A DNA stretch of 42,622 nt from a virus. The stretch covers positions 1-42,622 of IMG/VR virus record IMGVR_UViG_3300020201_000043, one strand, 5' to 3'. The notes below the pieces were generated by a model that searched no databases, was not told the DNA's origin, and saw only the letters and a program-made list of their open reading frames with translations. This document shows, piece after piece, positions 24,012-31,538 of this stretch (within the stretch, counting starts at the first letter, position 1; each line of letters opens with the position of its first letter). The position numbers and the translations under genes were made by a program.

Positions 24012-25958
24012 ATGCCTCAACTTAATACTAATATTCCGGCATACAAAAGACGCAAAGATCTTGAAGCAGAATGGAGAACATTCCGTAAGGGGCTGAATCT
24101 CTTACTTCGGCCTACGGAATTAGGCAGGGATGAATACGCTCAGGGTGATAATATTATGCTAATCGGCTCAGGCGTACCCACAGGCCGATGGGGAACCTCG
24201 ACATACTTCTCAGTTAACTCCACAGGCACGATTAAAGGATTTGCGACATACAACAACGTCCTCTCTTTGACTAACGAACTACTGGCATTATCTGATCAGG
24301 GGTTTATCGTCAAAAAGAATGGAACGTCCTCAACAGTCATAACAGGGCAATCATTCCCCTCAGGATCCATTATCCGGTCAGAACAGATGGGTGGGTTTAC
24401 CTACCTTGTTTCAAAGAGCAGGGCATTAACTAGGTACAATGGAACCGGCCTGTCCGTTTTTGCCACCATTTCACCGCCTACAATAGGCAATGCTACGAAC
24501 ATGTCAGGTGCATCAGGAACCTATATCTGGAGCTGGGTAGTTACTGCACTAGGCGCTAATGGAGGAGAGACCACCCCATCAAGCCGGATCCTCTTACCTA
24601 ACCTGCCTCAAGATTTAGCAAATACTAGAGTTGATGTTTATTGGTCGGCCCCTTCTGCCGCCTCCCTTGCAGGCTATCAGATTTATAGAGGTCTTCCTGG
24701 AGATGAAACGTTTCTAGCTGGTGTTGGAGCGTCTACAACCCGCTATGTTGATGTAGGAGATCTAGCCTCCGAAATTATCCTGCCTCCGTTATCTAACACC
24801 ACAGGAGGTGTCGAGAGTGAGTTTGTTAATAAGGATCCTGTCGGAGACCGCCTCTTGATGGTTGACTACAAAGACCCTACAAAACTGCTTATCTCCGGAA
24901 GATATCCTAATCAGTCTAAATTTAACTGGGTAGATGGAGGCGGGTCAGTCTATGTAGGCCCTGATGACGGTTTTCCCATTACAGGGTATGAAGTTCAGCC
25001 GGGTTCAAGCAAGATTACTGTCTTTAAAGAATTTGCCTCTTATGCTGTAGAGCTTCAGACCATTTCAATTGGTGACTTTGTTGTTCTAGATCCCCAAGTC
25101 CAGCCAATCAGCACCGCCGTAGGCTGTACCAGTGCTGACTCAATTCAGATAATGGAGAACGATGTAATCTATTTTGGAAGACAGGGGTTATATGTTGTAG
25201 GCTATGAACCCAACTTCTTATCCATTATTAGGACTAATGAGATATCAGCCCGAATTAGGCCATATTTAGCCCTTCTAAACAGCACTGATTACACCACCTG
25301 CAGTGCGATGTATGTAAACAATAAATATCTCCTCTCCTTCCCCGCCAGAAAAGAATTATTGATTTATGACAGAGAGAGAGGCTCCTTTGCAGGGATTTGG
25401 AAAATGCCTTTCGGTATTAATAAGATGATTAAATATGTTGACAGCTCAGGAACTGAGAGGTGGGTGCTTGGGTCATCTGATTCCAACCAAGCGTACACAT
25501 TTGAAGCCTCGATTAATTCAGACAACGGCACAACCATTACCAAAACCTTAAGACTCAACAAAGAGGCATTCAACTCCTGGAGCCTATTAAAAGAGTTGCA
25601 GCTTTTCTATGTCTTATTCAGAAATATTACCGGGACAGTTACCATCAACATCCTCTCTGAAAACAGAGCAGGGATAACTTCAACCATTAAAAGCTTCACT
25701 ATCGAGGGCGCAGCTATTTCAGGTAAATCAGGATGGGGAGCAAATACCTGGGGTACAAAGATCTGGGGAGATACCAAGGGCACTACAGTTACAGGGTCTG
25801 ACGAGTTCACCCGATGGGGAGAGTTGAATAAAGAGTCAAGGCTGGTACAAATTGAGATCTCCTGTACATCCAGCTCCTCAAATTTTGAGTTTTTAGGTTC
25901 AAGAATAACCGCCTCTCCTCAGTCAGAAGGCTCTCTTTCCTCCGCCCAGAGAGTCTAA
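24012..25958 (+). CDS. Tail nozzle / tail tubular-like protein with fibronectin-type insert
   Basis: A 648-aa beta-rich protein. The start (EWRTFRKGLNLLLRPTELGR, YAQGDNIMLIGSGVPTGRWG) resembles the beginning of many podoviral nozzle proteins. Around 160-255 a fibronectin-like domain is visible (PPTIGNATNMSGASGTYIWS, VDVYWSAPSAASLAGYQIYRG). The middle has propeller-like repeats (VGDRLLMVDYKDPTKLLIS, IIYFGRQG-like ENDVIYFGRQGLYVVG, ELLIYDRERGSFAGIW). It would form the tail end through which DNA leaves. The ribosome site is AGGATAAACA. Confidence 0.72.
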   Translation: MPQLNTNIPAYKRRKDLEAEWRTFRKGLNLLLRPTELGRDEYAQGDNIMLIGSGVPTGRWGTSTYFSVNSTGTIKGFATYNNVLSLTNELLALSDQGFIVKKNGTSSTVITGQSFPSGSIIRSEQMGGFTYLVSKSRALTRYNGTGLSVFATISPPTIGNATNMSGASGTYIWSWVVTALGANGGETTPSSRILLPNLPQDLANTRVDVYWSAPSAASLAGYQIYRGLPGDETFLAGVGASTTRYVDVGDLASEIILPPLSNTTGGVESEFVNKDPVGDRLLMVDYKDPTKLLISGRYPNQSKFNWVDGGGSVYVGPDDGFPITGYEVQPGSSKITVFKEFASYAVELQTISIGDFVVLDPQVQPISTAVGCTSADSIQIMENDVIYFGRQGLYVVGYEPNFLSIIRTNEISARIRPYLALLNSTDYTTCSAMYVNNKYLLSFPARKELLIYDRERGSFAGIWKMPFGINKMIKYVDSSGTERWVLGSSDSNQAYTFEASINSDNGTTITKTLRLNKEAFNSWSLLKELQLFYVLFRNITGTVTINILSENRAGITSTIKSFTIEGAAISGKSGWGANTWGTKIWGDTKGTTVTGSDEFTRWGELNKESRLVQIEISCTSSSSNFEFLGSRITASPQSEGSLSSAQRV

Positions 25959-25961
25959 GTC

Positions 25962-25998
25962 TTGATAACCTCCTATTCTTCTGAACTACTCTGCTGTA
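25962..25998 (+). promoter_or_regulatory. Leaderless-type late promoter, copy 7
   Basis: TTGATAACCTCC at 25962, three bases after the nozzle stop. TACTCT is at 25987-25992, then GCTGTA, then ATG at 25999. The spacing is 37 bases. Confidence 0.73.
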
Positions 25999-26823
25999 AT
26001 GGCACAAGCTATTAAAGCCTCACCCACAGCAAACTTTGTACAGAAAACTCTAGGAGCACCACTAACTGCTGCTGCCACCACCGTCACTTTAAACAACACT
26101 ACCAGCATTCCTAATCTCCCCGGGGTTTTCATTGTTGACCGTATCAATTCCTCTGATGTAGAAACGCCAAGTGCGAGAGAAGTCGTATCTTACACAGCAG
26201 TATCCGGATCAACCCTAACCGGCCTTACCCGGAACGCTGATGCTTCAGGTTCAGACCAGACACATGCCATTAATGCCGTAGTAGAGTTCGGGCCTGATGT
26301 CCTCTGGGCTAAATCTATCTATGATGCTTTAACAGAATCGGTAGTAGTCTCAACCGGATTACTAGATATAACCAAAGTCATCACTCATACCGCTACACAG
26401 ACAATGACTAATAAGACCCTCACCTCACCTGTGATTAATACTCCTACAGGGGATGTTGTAACCTTAACAGGGACTCAAACGCTGACCAATAAACGAGAAA
26501 CCCCCCGCGTCTTAACGGCAGCTTCCTACACAACAGATACCGGTGTTTCCATTGCCGGTGATACACAGGACATGTTCATTGTCACCGCACAAGCAGGCGC
26601 CTTACTATTTAACGCTCCCTCAGGTACTCCGGTAAATGGACAAAAACTTATTATAACGGTGGCTTCATCTACAACCGTTGCTCGTGCTCTGACGTGGAAC
26701 GCTATTTATGGAGCGACCACCGTTGCCCTCCCAACCACCACGGCAGCTACCACAGCCACACTATCAATAGGATTTATATATTCCACTTCAAAAGTTCTTT
26801 GGCAGTGTGTGGCCGTAAGTTAG
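25999..26823 (+). CDS. Tail fibre-like protein
   Basis: A 274-aa Thr/Ala-rich beta protein. The first 110 residues resemble the small attachment domain found at the start of phage fibre proteins (TLGAPLTAAATTVTLNNTTS, VVSYTAVSGSTLTGLTRNAD). Two copies of the fibre motif T-x-T-x-T-N-K follow (TMTNKTLTSPVINTPTGD and TLTGTQTLTNK). The C-terminal part is a beta sandwich. It probably links further receptor-binding subunits to the tail. Assigned from motif style and location. Confidence 0.65.
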   Translation: MAQAIKASPTANFVQKTLGAPLTAAATTVTLNNTTSIPNLPGVFIVDRINSSDVETPSAREVVSYTAVSGSTLTGLTRNADASGSDQTHAINAVVEFGPDVLWAKSIYDALTESVVVSTGLLDITKVITHTATQTMTNKTLTSPVINTPTGDVVTLTGTQTLTNKRETPRVLTAASYTTDTGVSIAGDTQDMFIVTAQAGALLFNAPSGTPVNGQKLIITVASSTTVARALTWNAIYGATTVALPTTTAATTATLSIGFIYSTSKVLWQCVAVS

Positions 26824-26836
26824 GAAATCAAAGATA

Positions 26837-27451
26837 ATGCCAACAATTACACTACAAGATACCGGTGTTACAGATACTTTCATAGACAGTAGTGAACCGA
26901 CCGTTAACATCGGTAGTGACGATAATTTCTATATCGGGGATTTAGCCACTGGGGCGATTATTACCAGAGCATTAATCCAATTTGATCTCTCTTCTATTCC
27001 TGTGGGATCCACCATTATTTCGGCAACGCTCTCAATAGTCCCCTACGCTGATAATAGTTCCAATAGCTCAACTTACAGTGTTCATCGGTTATTAAGGACT
27101 TGGGAGGAATTGCAAGCAACTTGGAATGTCTACACAACAGGAAACAACTGGGGGACAGCCGGAGCGGGGAATACCACCACGGATAGGGAAGCTGCGGACA
27201 TTGGAACCAGAGTTTTCACAGCTTCAGAAACCCTAAACGTTTTTAAAGACTTCACTCTGACGGCTAATAAAATACAGGAGATGTTAACTGGGGGAGTCTT
27301 TACCAATAATGGTTTTTTAATAAAAGGATCCGTTGAGAATGCCGATGGGTATCGGTTCAGAGGGCGGAGTTATGCTGCAGATACCAGTTTAAGGCCTAAG
27401 TTAGTTATTGATTACTCAATAGGTAGTAGTGGGTTTTTTGCGGTTATGTAA
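26837..27451 (+). CDS. DNRLRE/CBM96-like carbohydrate-binding virion protein
   Basis: A 204-aa protein. DTFIDSSEPTVNIGSDDNFYIG, split by variable residues, ALIQFDLSSIPVGSTIISA, a W-rich middle (TWEELQATWNVY) and GYRFRGRSYA before RPKLVIDYS match the DNRLRE domain, a beta sandwich that binds polysaccharide. It is probably the receptor-binding tip or accessory of the tail, next to the fibre gene. The ribosome site AGGAAA precedes it. Confidence 0.78.
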   Translation: MPTITLQDTGVTDTFIDSSEPTVNIGSDDNFYIGDLATGAIITRALIQFDLSSIPVGSTIISATLSIVPYADNSSNSSTYSVHRLLRTWEELQATWNVYTTGNNWGTAGAGNTTTDREAADIGTRVFTASETLNVFKDFTLTANKIQEMLTGGVFTNNGFLIKGSVENADGYRFRGRSYAADTSLRPKLVIDYSIGSSGFFAVM

Positions 27452-27455
27452 AACT

Positions 27456-27674
27456 ATGACTAAAAATCTTGAAGCTAACTCAATCAGTTTCGCTCTAATA
27501 AAGCAGGATATAACGTACATTAAGGATAATGTCAGAGATATTAAGGTTAAGCTTGAGGGACAGTATGTGACCAGAGAACAGTTTGACCCTATTAAAAGGA
27601 TTGTTTACGGAATGGTTGGTTTAGTGCTTACCGCTGTCGCTGTGGGGGTCTTAAATTTGGTGATCAATAAATGA
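27456..27674 (+). CDS. Holin-associated (XhlA-like) membrane protein
   Basis: A 72-aa protein from ATG 27456. An N-terminal coiled-coil-like part (ALIKQDITYIKDNVRDIKVK) is followed by YVTREQFDPIKRIVYGMVG and one transmembrane helix (VLTAVAVGVLNLVI). This layout is the same as XhlA-like hemolysin/holin-helper proteins. It is the first gene of the lysis block. It overlaps the next start. Confidence 0.68.
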   Translation: MTKNLEANSISFALIKQDITYIKDNVRDIKVKLEGQYVTREQFDPIKRIVYGMVGLVLTAVAVGVLNLVINK

Positions 27675-28099
27675 TGAAAATGATACATTTAGCCATCTAT
27701 GCCACGCTGATAATCTCCACTAGTCTGATCCTCTTTCTAGGCTATCAATTCCTGTGGCCTGTTGAAGTCTTAAAGCCGATTGTTCAACCCTATAAAGTTA
27801 TTACAAAGCAGGTCAAACAAGGCGGGACGCTTGTATATACGGTCGAAGCCTGCAAGCTAAAAAATGTCAGTACTCTAGTTGTCAGAAGGTTTGTGAGTGA
27901 GAGAGTCGTGCTATATCAACCACCAGAGCCTTCTAATATTAGAATCGGTTGTCTTCCCGTAAATATTGAAGTGCCTGTCCCTAAACTGGCATCACCCGGG
28001 ATCTGGCATCTGGAAATTGATGTGTCCTACAAGGTTAATCCATTCAGAACAAAAGAATACCATCTGGAAACAGAAGATTTTGAGATCATACCTGAATGA
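27671..28099 (+). CDS. Membrane-anchored phage protein
   Basis: A 142-aa protein. A transmembrane helix at residues 6-28 (LAIYATLIISTSLILFLGYQF) is followed by a soluble beta-rich part (VIVTKQVKQGG-like stretch VITKQVKQGGTLVYTVEACK, then GIWHLEIDVSYKVNPFRTKE). The soluble part would face outside the membrane. It lies between two holin-type genes, so a lysis role (spanin-like or holin partner) is possible, but no motif proves it. Confidence 0.55.
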   Translation: MMKMIHLAIYATLIISTSLILFLGYQFLWPVEVLKPIVQPYKVITKQVKQGGTLVYTVEACKLKNVSTLVVRRFVSERVVLYQPPEPSNIRIGCLPVNIEVPVPKLASPGIWHLEIDVSYKVNPFRTKEYHLETEDFEIIPE

Positions 28100-28113
28100 A
28101 AGGGGGTGAGTGT

Positions 28114-28266
28114 ATGCAATTTTTAGTTGCGTTACTTATTTTTGTTCTAGTTTTTGTAGTAGTCAAGTTCTCACTCAGCAAAGTCGACCCTCTGGCCAAA
28201 CTGCCTGAGATAATAGGAATAGTTGCCGGAGGGTTAGGAGCATTGTATTATCTTGGTGCGATTTAG
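28114..28266 (+). CDS. Small two-helix membrane protein, holin candidate
   Basis: A 50-aa protein with two hydrophobic stretches: MQFLVALLIFVLVFVVVKFS and then IIGIVAGGLGALYYLGAI, joined by a short polar turn. AGGGGGTGA gives a strong ribosome site. The M23 endopeptidase follows after 19 bases. Size and topology fit a class II holin. Confidence 0.65.
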   Translation: MQFLVALLIFVLVFVVVKFSLSKVDPLAKLPEIIGIVAGGLGALYYLGAI

Positions 28267-28285
28267 TTAGCAAAGGGAAGCTGCT

Positions 28286-29167
28286 ATGAGAAAAGTTTTT
28301 AACAGTCAGTTTAAAATAACACAGGAGTTTGGAGTTAATCCGGATTACTATAAAAAGTTCGGATTAACGGCTCACGAAGGTTTGGATCTAATCCCGACAG
28401 GATCTGTCTGGGAAATTTCCTGTCTAGAGGATGGTGTTGTTGTCAGGGATGAAGACAACGCCCGCTCTGGTGCTTATGGAATAAACGTAACCATCTGGCA
28501 TAACAAAGTTAACAAAGCTACTCAATACTGCCATCTGTCGGAAAACTATGTCTCCTCAGGTCAGATAGTCAAAGCAGGTGAAAGGATAGGCAAGATGGGA
28601 TCCACAGGGAATTCTTCCGGCGCTCATCTCCATCTCAACCTTTTTGAGACAGATGATAACGGTGTCAGGTTAAATAGAAATAATGGATACTTCGGCGGTA
28701 TTAACCCTCTGCCATTCCTACAGGAAAATCGCGAAATAATCGCGCAAGAAATCGCGCAACCTCAGAAAGCAGACCAGTACAAAAGAGCCTACAAGGCCTT
28801 AACCGGAGTCTGGGTTAATCAAGATGAAATAGATCCGTGGGTTAAAAGAGGTTTAAGCCTTGACGACACCATGATAGAGATCATGAAGGGGGACGGAAGG
28901 TTTAAGAGACTCTGGATAGATCCGGTCTTAGATCTATTAAAAGAAGATGCAGAAAAAGCCCGGACAGATCTTAAAGCCTACATCACGGAACAGAAAGAGA
29001 AAGAGGAGTCTGCTGAGATTGTAACCACCATCTATCCTCGGAACCCGGCTGTAGTGTCCAAAACACCCCCACAAAAGGCAGCTCCGGCATTCTCCGGCCC
29101 ATTCGTCAATGTCCTCAATTGGCTTGTAAAAAAGCTAAAAGCTTTTGTAAAAAAGGTGGGTTTATGA
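28286..29167 (+). CDS. M23 family peptidase (endolysin), repeat-bearing tail
   Basis: A 293-aa protein. The catalytic domain covers residues 1-150: HEGLDL gives the H-x3-D zinc site (His30, Asp34), and GSTGNSSGAHLHLNL gives the second H-x-H site; GEVI-like stretch VKAGERIGKMG lies between. It cuts peptide cross-links in peptidoglycan at lysis. Residues 165-290 form a helical, charged C-terminal part. The end (LVKKLKAFVKKVGL) carries a diverged copy of the 21-bp palindromic element. Placed between holin candidates. ATGA overlap with the next gene. Confidence 0.85.
   Translation: MRKVFNSQFKITQEFGVNPDYYKKFGLTAHEGLDLIPTGSVWEISCLEDGVVVRDEDNARSGAYGINVTIWHNKVNKATQYCHLSENYVSSGQIVKAGERIGKMGSTGNSSGAHLHLNLFETDDNGVRLNRNNGYFGGINPLPFLQENREIIAQEIAQPQKADQYKRAYKALTGVWVNQDEIDPWVKRGLSLDDTMIEIMKGDGRFKRLWIDPVLDLLKEDAEKARTDLKAYITEQKEKEESAEIVTTIYPRNPAVVSKTPPQKAAPAFSGPFVNVLNWLVKKLKAFVKKVGL
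29131..29149 (+). repeat. Diverged 21-bp palindromic element
   Basis: AAAGCTAAAAGCTTTTGTA has the same length and phase as the consensus AAAGCCTTTGGCTTTTGTA. The stem stays paired (AAAAGC/GCTTTT), i.e. the two arms changed together. It encodes KLKAFV. Confidence 0.65.
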
Positions 29168-29481
29168 ACGAGGATCAATTAAAAGTATTAACCGAAAGAT
29201 TGGATCAGATCCAGAAAGTCGTTAACCGTATAGATGAGGATCAAACGCATAACACTCGAGACTCTCAGGAGCTTACCTTGAGGATGGGGGCAGTGGAGGG
29301 GATTGTGGATCAGCTCAAAATAGATATCTCAAGAATACCCAAGAAGGTCTCTCATGCTGTTGAAGATGCAATACAGCCCGCACAGAAGGAAGTCAAAGAC
29401 TTAAGACAGGTAATTGAGAAGAAGAAAACGCTTTTAATTAAACCGCTATCTTTTTGGCAGAGGTGGGGAAAGGAGAAATAA
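29164..29481 (+). CDS. Coiled-coil lysis-block protein
   Basis: A 105-aa protein. ATG 29164 follows AAGGTGGG and overlaps the M23 stop. Long amphipathic helices (LKVLTERLDQIQKVVNRID, then VKDLRQVIEKKKTLL) indicate a coiled coil, and the end LIKPLSFWQRWGKEK is amphipathic and could touch a membrane. No hydrophobic span. A regulator or partner of the holin just downstream is plausible. Confidence 0.65.
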   Translation: MNEDQLKVLTERLDQIQKVVNRIDEDQTHNTRDSQELTLRMGAVEGIVDQLKIDISRIPKKVSHAVEDAIQPAQKEVKDLRQVIEKKKTLLIKPLSFWQRWGKEK

Positions 29482-29687
29482 TGTACAAACAAAGTGAAAT
29501 AGGAACATTAAATACAACAGACTATAAACAGTTCGGAATTAAACTAATCATGATAGTTGCAGCACTAGCTTTACCAGCTATCGCGGAAGAACTTAAATTA
29601 GTTGATTTCAAACAATACCAGTCAATAGCTACAGGAATTATTTTCATGCTGTCCTATGCAGGACAGAGATTGGCGACAGGTAAGTAA
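29481..29687 (+). CDS. Holin-like membrane protein
   Basis: A 68-aa protein starting in a TAATG overlap. Two hydrophobic helices: GIKLIMIVAALALPAIAEEL and SIATGIIFMLSYAGQRLA. It fits a small phage holin that opens the membrane for the M23 enzyme. AGGAG supplies the ribosome site. Confidence 0.65.
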   Translation: MYKQSEIGTLNTTDYKQFGIKLIMIVAALALPAIAEELKLVDFKQYQSIATGIIFMLSYAGQRLATGK

Positions 29688-29688
29688 C

Positions 29689-29964
29689 ATGCCTAAAGAA
29701 ATGGGGAGATACGATACTTCTTTGCAAATGTTCGTGGAAGAGCCACGAGATCCTTCTATGAACCATTTAAGGTTTCAGAGGTGGTTAAAAGATACCGGCA
29801 GAGCCGGAGCATTGCCTTTTTCTGCGCCCAGGGGTGACTATGTCTTCAAGTTAACAGACCCCGAAATAGTTGCTCATGTGGCCCGCGAAAGTAGACTTAA
29901 AAAGGAGTTAGTTTTCAACAGACCCTCAAGGCTTGAGCATATGGCCGAGCACGGGGAGGACTGA
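29689..29964 (+). CDS. Small soluble phage protein
   Basis: A 91-aa protein from ATG 29689 with AGGTAAG just upstream. Basic and charged (RFQRWLKDTGRAG, IVAHVARESRLKKELVF). No family recognised. It lies in the lysis block between the holin-like gene and a Tat-like signal protein. Confidence 0.6.
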   Translation: MPKEMGRYDTSLQMFVEEPRDPSMNHLRFQRWLKDTGRAGALPFSAPRGDYVFKLTDPEIVAHVARESRLKKELVFNRPSRLEHMAEHGED

Positions 29965-29965
29965 A

Positions 29966-30172
29966 ATGGAACGTCGAAACATACTTAAAACACTTGCTGC
30001 TTTAACAATCTCCGCCGGAGTTGGGTATGGTGCAAAACAGATGGTTGAGGCTATAGATTCAGCATTTAAACCTATGTATGTGGTTAACGGCAGTTCTGAA
30101 CCTATCCCCGAACCCCCGCCAATATGGACACCTAGAACAAATTGGAACAGGAAGATCGGGAGAACCCCTTGA
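29966..30172 (+). CDS. Small protein with twin-arginine-like signal
   Basis: A 68-aa protein starting at ATG 29966 (GGGGAGGACTGAA upstream). The N-terminus ERRNILKTLAALTISAGVG has the R-R-x-I-L-K motif followed by a mild hydrophobic segment, like a Tat signal peptide. The rest is short and Pro-rich (SSEPIPEPPPIWTPRTNW). Possibly exported or membrane-tethered. It overlaps the next gene in a TGATG. Function unknown. Confidence 0.6.
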   Translation: MERRNILKTLAALTISAGVGYGAKQMVEAIDSAFKPMYVVNGSSEPIPEPPPIWTPRTNWNRKIGRTP

Positions 30173-30345
30173 TGGAACGTGATGACTTACAACATAAAAG
30201 AGATAGGCGGATTTTCAAGAACAACATGGCCAGAGCTGCAATAATGGAACAGCTTATGAGAGATCAACGAAGAAAATTAGGACTACAGGAGAATCCCAAA
30301 CCATTGAAGATAGGAAAACTGACAGAGATTTGGTTTAAGAGCTGA
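30172..30345 (+). CDS. Small basic phage protein
   Basis: A 57-aa, very basic and helical protein (DDLQHKRDRRIFKNNMARAA, then MEQLMRDQRRKLGLQ). ATG 30172 overlaps the previous stop. It might bind nucleic acid. No family recognised. It is the last gene before a promoter. Confidence 0.55.
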   Translation: MERDDLQHKRDRRIFKNNMARAAIMEQLMRDQRRKLGLQENPKPLKIGKLTEIWFKS

Positions 30346-30403
30346 CATACTCCCACGGGCTCAGAGCAAGTTCACTTATCCTCGGCTCAATGTCTTTTAA
30401 TCC

Positions 30404-30432
30404 TTTACATTTATACTACTTCGTGTTAAAAT
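30404..30432 (+). promoter_or_regulatory. Early promoter for the HTH gene, likely leaderless
   Basis: TTTACA (30404-30409), 17-base spacer, TAAAAT (30427-30432). The block ACTACTTCGTG in the spacer and GTTGTA after the -10 recur in the promoter at 33890. The predicted +1 coincides with GTG at 30440. Confidence 0.72.
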
Positions 30433-30439
30433 GGTTGTA

Positions 30440-30598
30440 GTGAAGCAATCATATCTCACCGCATACCGAAATCATACCTGCAAGCTGATCTACTTCCTCA
30501 AAGAAGAGGGCTATTCCTTTGAACGCATTGCCTCAGTTATGGGTATCACTTATCAGGGTGTTCAAAAGATTCTCAGCGGAAATTTAAAAGGCAGATAG
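30440..30598 (+). CDS. Small HTH regulator
   Basis: A 52-aa protein. The C-terminal half is a helix-turn-helix (YSFERIASVMGITYQGVQKI), similar to sigma-region-4 or XRE helices. ATG 30431 overlaps the -10 box, so GTG 30440, seven bases after the box and at the predicted +1, is the more likely start. The sequence block shared with the promoter at 33890 could be its operator, making it an early regulator that controls itself and the second unit. It is followed by a terminator. Confidence 0.65.
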   Translation: MKQSYLTAYRNHTCKLIYFLKEEGYSFERIASVMGITYQGVQKILSGNLKGR

Positions 30599-30649
30599 GG
30601 GAGATTGAGTAAGTTGGGCAGAATGCTCAATTCCCCCTATTTGGTTTTT
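30598..30649 (+). terminator. Rho-independent terminator after the HTH gene
   Basis: An 11-pair stem with one bulged G joins 30598-30609 (GGGGAGATTGAG) to 30626-30636 (CTCAATTCCCC), followed by CTATTTGGTTTTT. The 5' arm begins in the stop codon of the HTH gene, giving a self-contained unit. Confidence 0.75.
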
Positions 30650-30675
30650 ACCAGAGGAAGAAGGTGGAATAAACA

Positions 30676-31266
30676 ATAGCAATACCAAAAAACTTTAAAG
30701 AACAAGATTCTAAATCTAATTACACTAAACTCACAACCGGTAAACACCGCTTGAGAGTTTTAGGTGAAGCTATTTCCGGTTGGGTCTGGTGGCTAGATAC
30801 TCCCGAAGGAGGTAGAAAACCTGCCAGGGTACAGGAAAATGAGACAGTCCCTATGTCTGAGGGAGAGAACGCCAAGAAATTCCTGGCTTTCCCTGTTTTG
30901 AATTATCAGACAGGAAATGTTCAGGTTTGGGAAGTTACCCAAAAATCTATTAAAAGGGAGCTAATGTCCCTAGAGTCAGATGCGGATTGGGGAGATCTTG
31001 GGACTTACGACATAGAAATCGAGAGAACTGGGACGGATTTGCAAACAACCAAATACAGGGTTAGTCCTAAGCCAAAACAGCCTCTAAATGAGGAGATACA
31101 GGCAAGCATCTTAACTAATGGCCTACCAGAGTTAAGAGCTTTATACTTAAGCCAAGACCCTTTTACTTACATTCTAACAAAGGAGGAAGAAAAGAGTCTT
31201 AAAGAGGGGAAAACCCCTGAAAAAGAAGAAGTTTCCGAAGAGGAAACAGAGAAATTACCGTTTTAA
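30676..31266 (+). CDS. Single-strand DNA-binding-like protein, apparent ATA start
   Basis: About 196 aa. The N-terminus from ATA 30676 reads (M)AIPKNFKEQDSKSNYTKL followed by TTGKHRLRVLGEAISGW, a start shared by phage gp2.5/SSB-like proteins (usually MAIPKN..). The middle is an OB-like beta region (FLAFPVLNYQTGNVQVWEV, LGTYDIEIERTGTDLQTTKY). The C-terminal tail is acidic and ends EETEKLPF, as in SSB proteins that bind partners through such a tip. AAGGTGG lies eight bases before the ATA. The only conventional start, TTG 30751, would remove the conserved N-terminus. It probably coats ssDNA during replication. Confidence 0.8.
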   Translation: MAIPKNFKEQDSKSNYTKLTTGKHRLRVLGEAISGWVWWLDTPEGGRKPARVQENETVPMSEGENAKKFLAFPVLNYQTGNVQVWEVTQKSIKRELMSLESDADWGDLGTYDIEIERTGTDLQTTKYRVSPKPKQPLNEEIQASILTNGLPELRALYLSQDPFTYILTKEEEKSLKEGKTPEKEEVSEEETEKLPF

Positions 31267-31270
31267 ACGG

Positions 31271-31318
31271 AGCAGACGGAGCCGGACGTTGGGGCTGACC
31301 ATCAACGTCCGGACTGCT
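31271..31318 (+). promoter_or_regulatory. Strong hairpin between ssb-like gene and next ORF
   Basis: CCGGACGTTG (31282-31291) pairs perfectly with CAACGTCCGG (31303-31312) around an 11-base loop. AGCAG (31271-31275) also pairs with CTGCT (31314-31318). There is no T run, so it is more likely a processing or stability element, or weak attenuator, than a terminator. Confidence 0.6.
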
Positions 31319-31327
31319 ATTACTAAT

Positions 31328-31501
31328 ATGAAGTATAGGTTATTAAAAAATATTTTAGATTTCAAAGCAGGGACTATTCACAAGGTCAAAGACGGTAATC
31401 TTCGCTTAGGTGTTCTCGAGTGGAATGGGTGGGAAATACCCCTGTTTATTGTCGAAAGTCACCCTGAAACCTTCGAGCTTCTACCACAAGATATTGTATA
31501 A
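31328..31501 (+). CDS. Small phage protein (57 aa)
   Basis: ATG 31328 was chosen over the upstream TTG (31289), which lies in the hairpin. The product has a compact beta pattern (MKYRLLKNILDFKAGTIHKV, VLEWNGWEIPLFIVESHPE), like small SH3-style phage proteins. No good ribosome site. Function unknown. Confidence 0.5.
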   Translation: MKYRLLKNILDFKAGTIHKVKDGNLRLGVLEWNGWEIPLFIVESHPETFELLPQDIV

Positions 31502-31517
31502 CACTACAACTACTTAC

Positions 31518-31538
31518 ACACTAATTAGTGTATTTACA
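31518..31538 (+). promoter_or_regulatory. Palindromic operator with weak promoter
   Basis: ACACTAATTAGTGT (31518-31531) is a perfect 14-base palindrome. TTTACA follows at 31533-31538; 17 bases on, TACGTT is a poor -10. It lies upstream of the leader ORF and repA and looks like an operator for a dimeric regulator. Confidence 0.5.
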
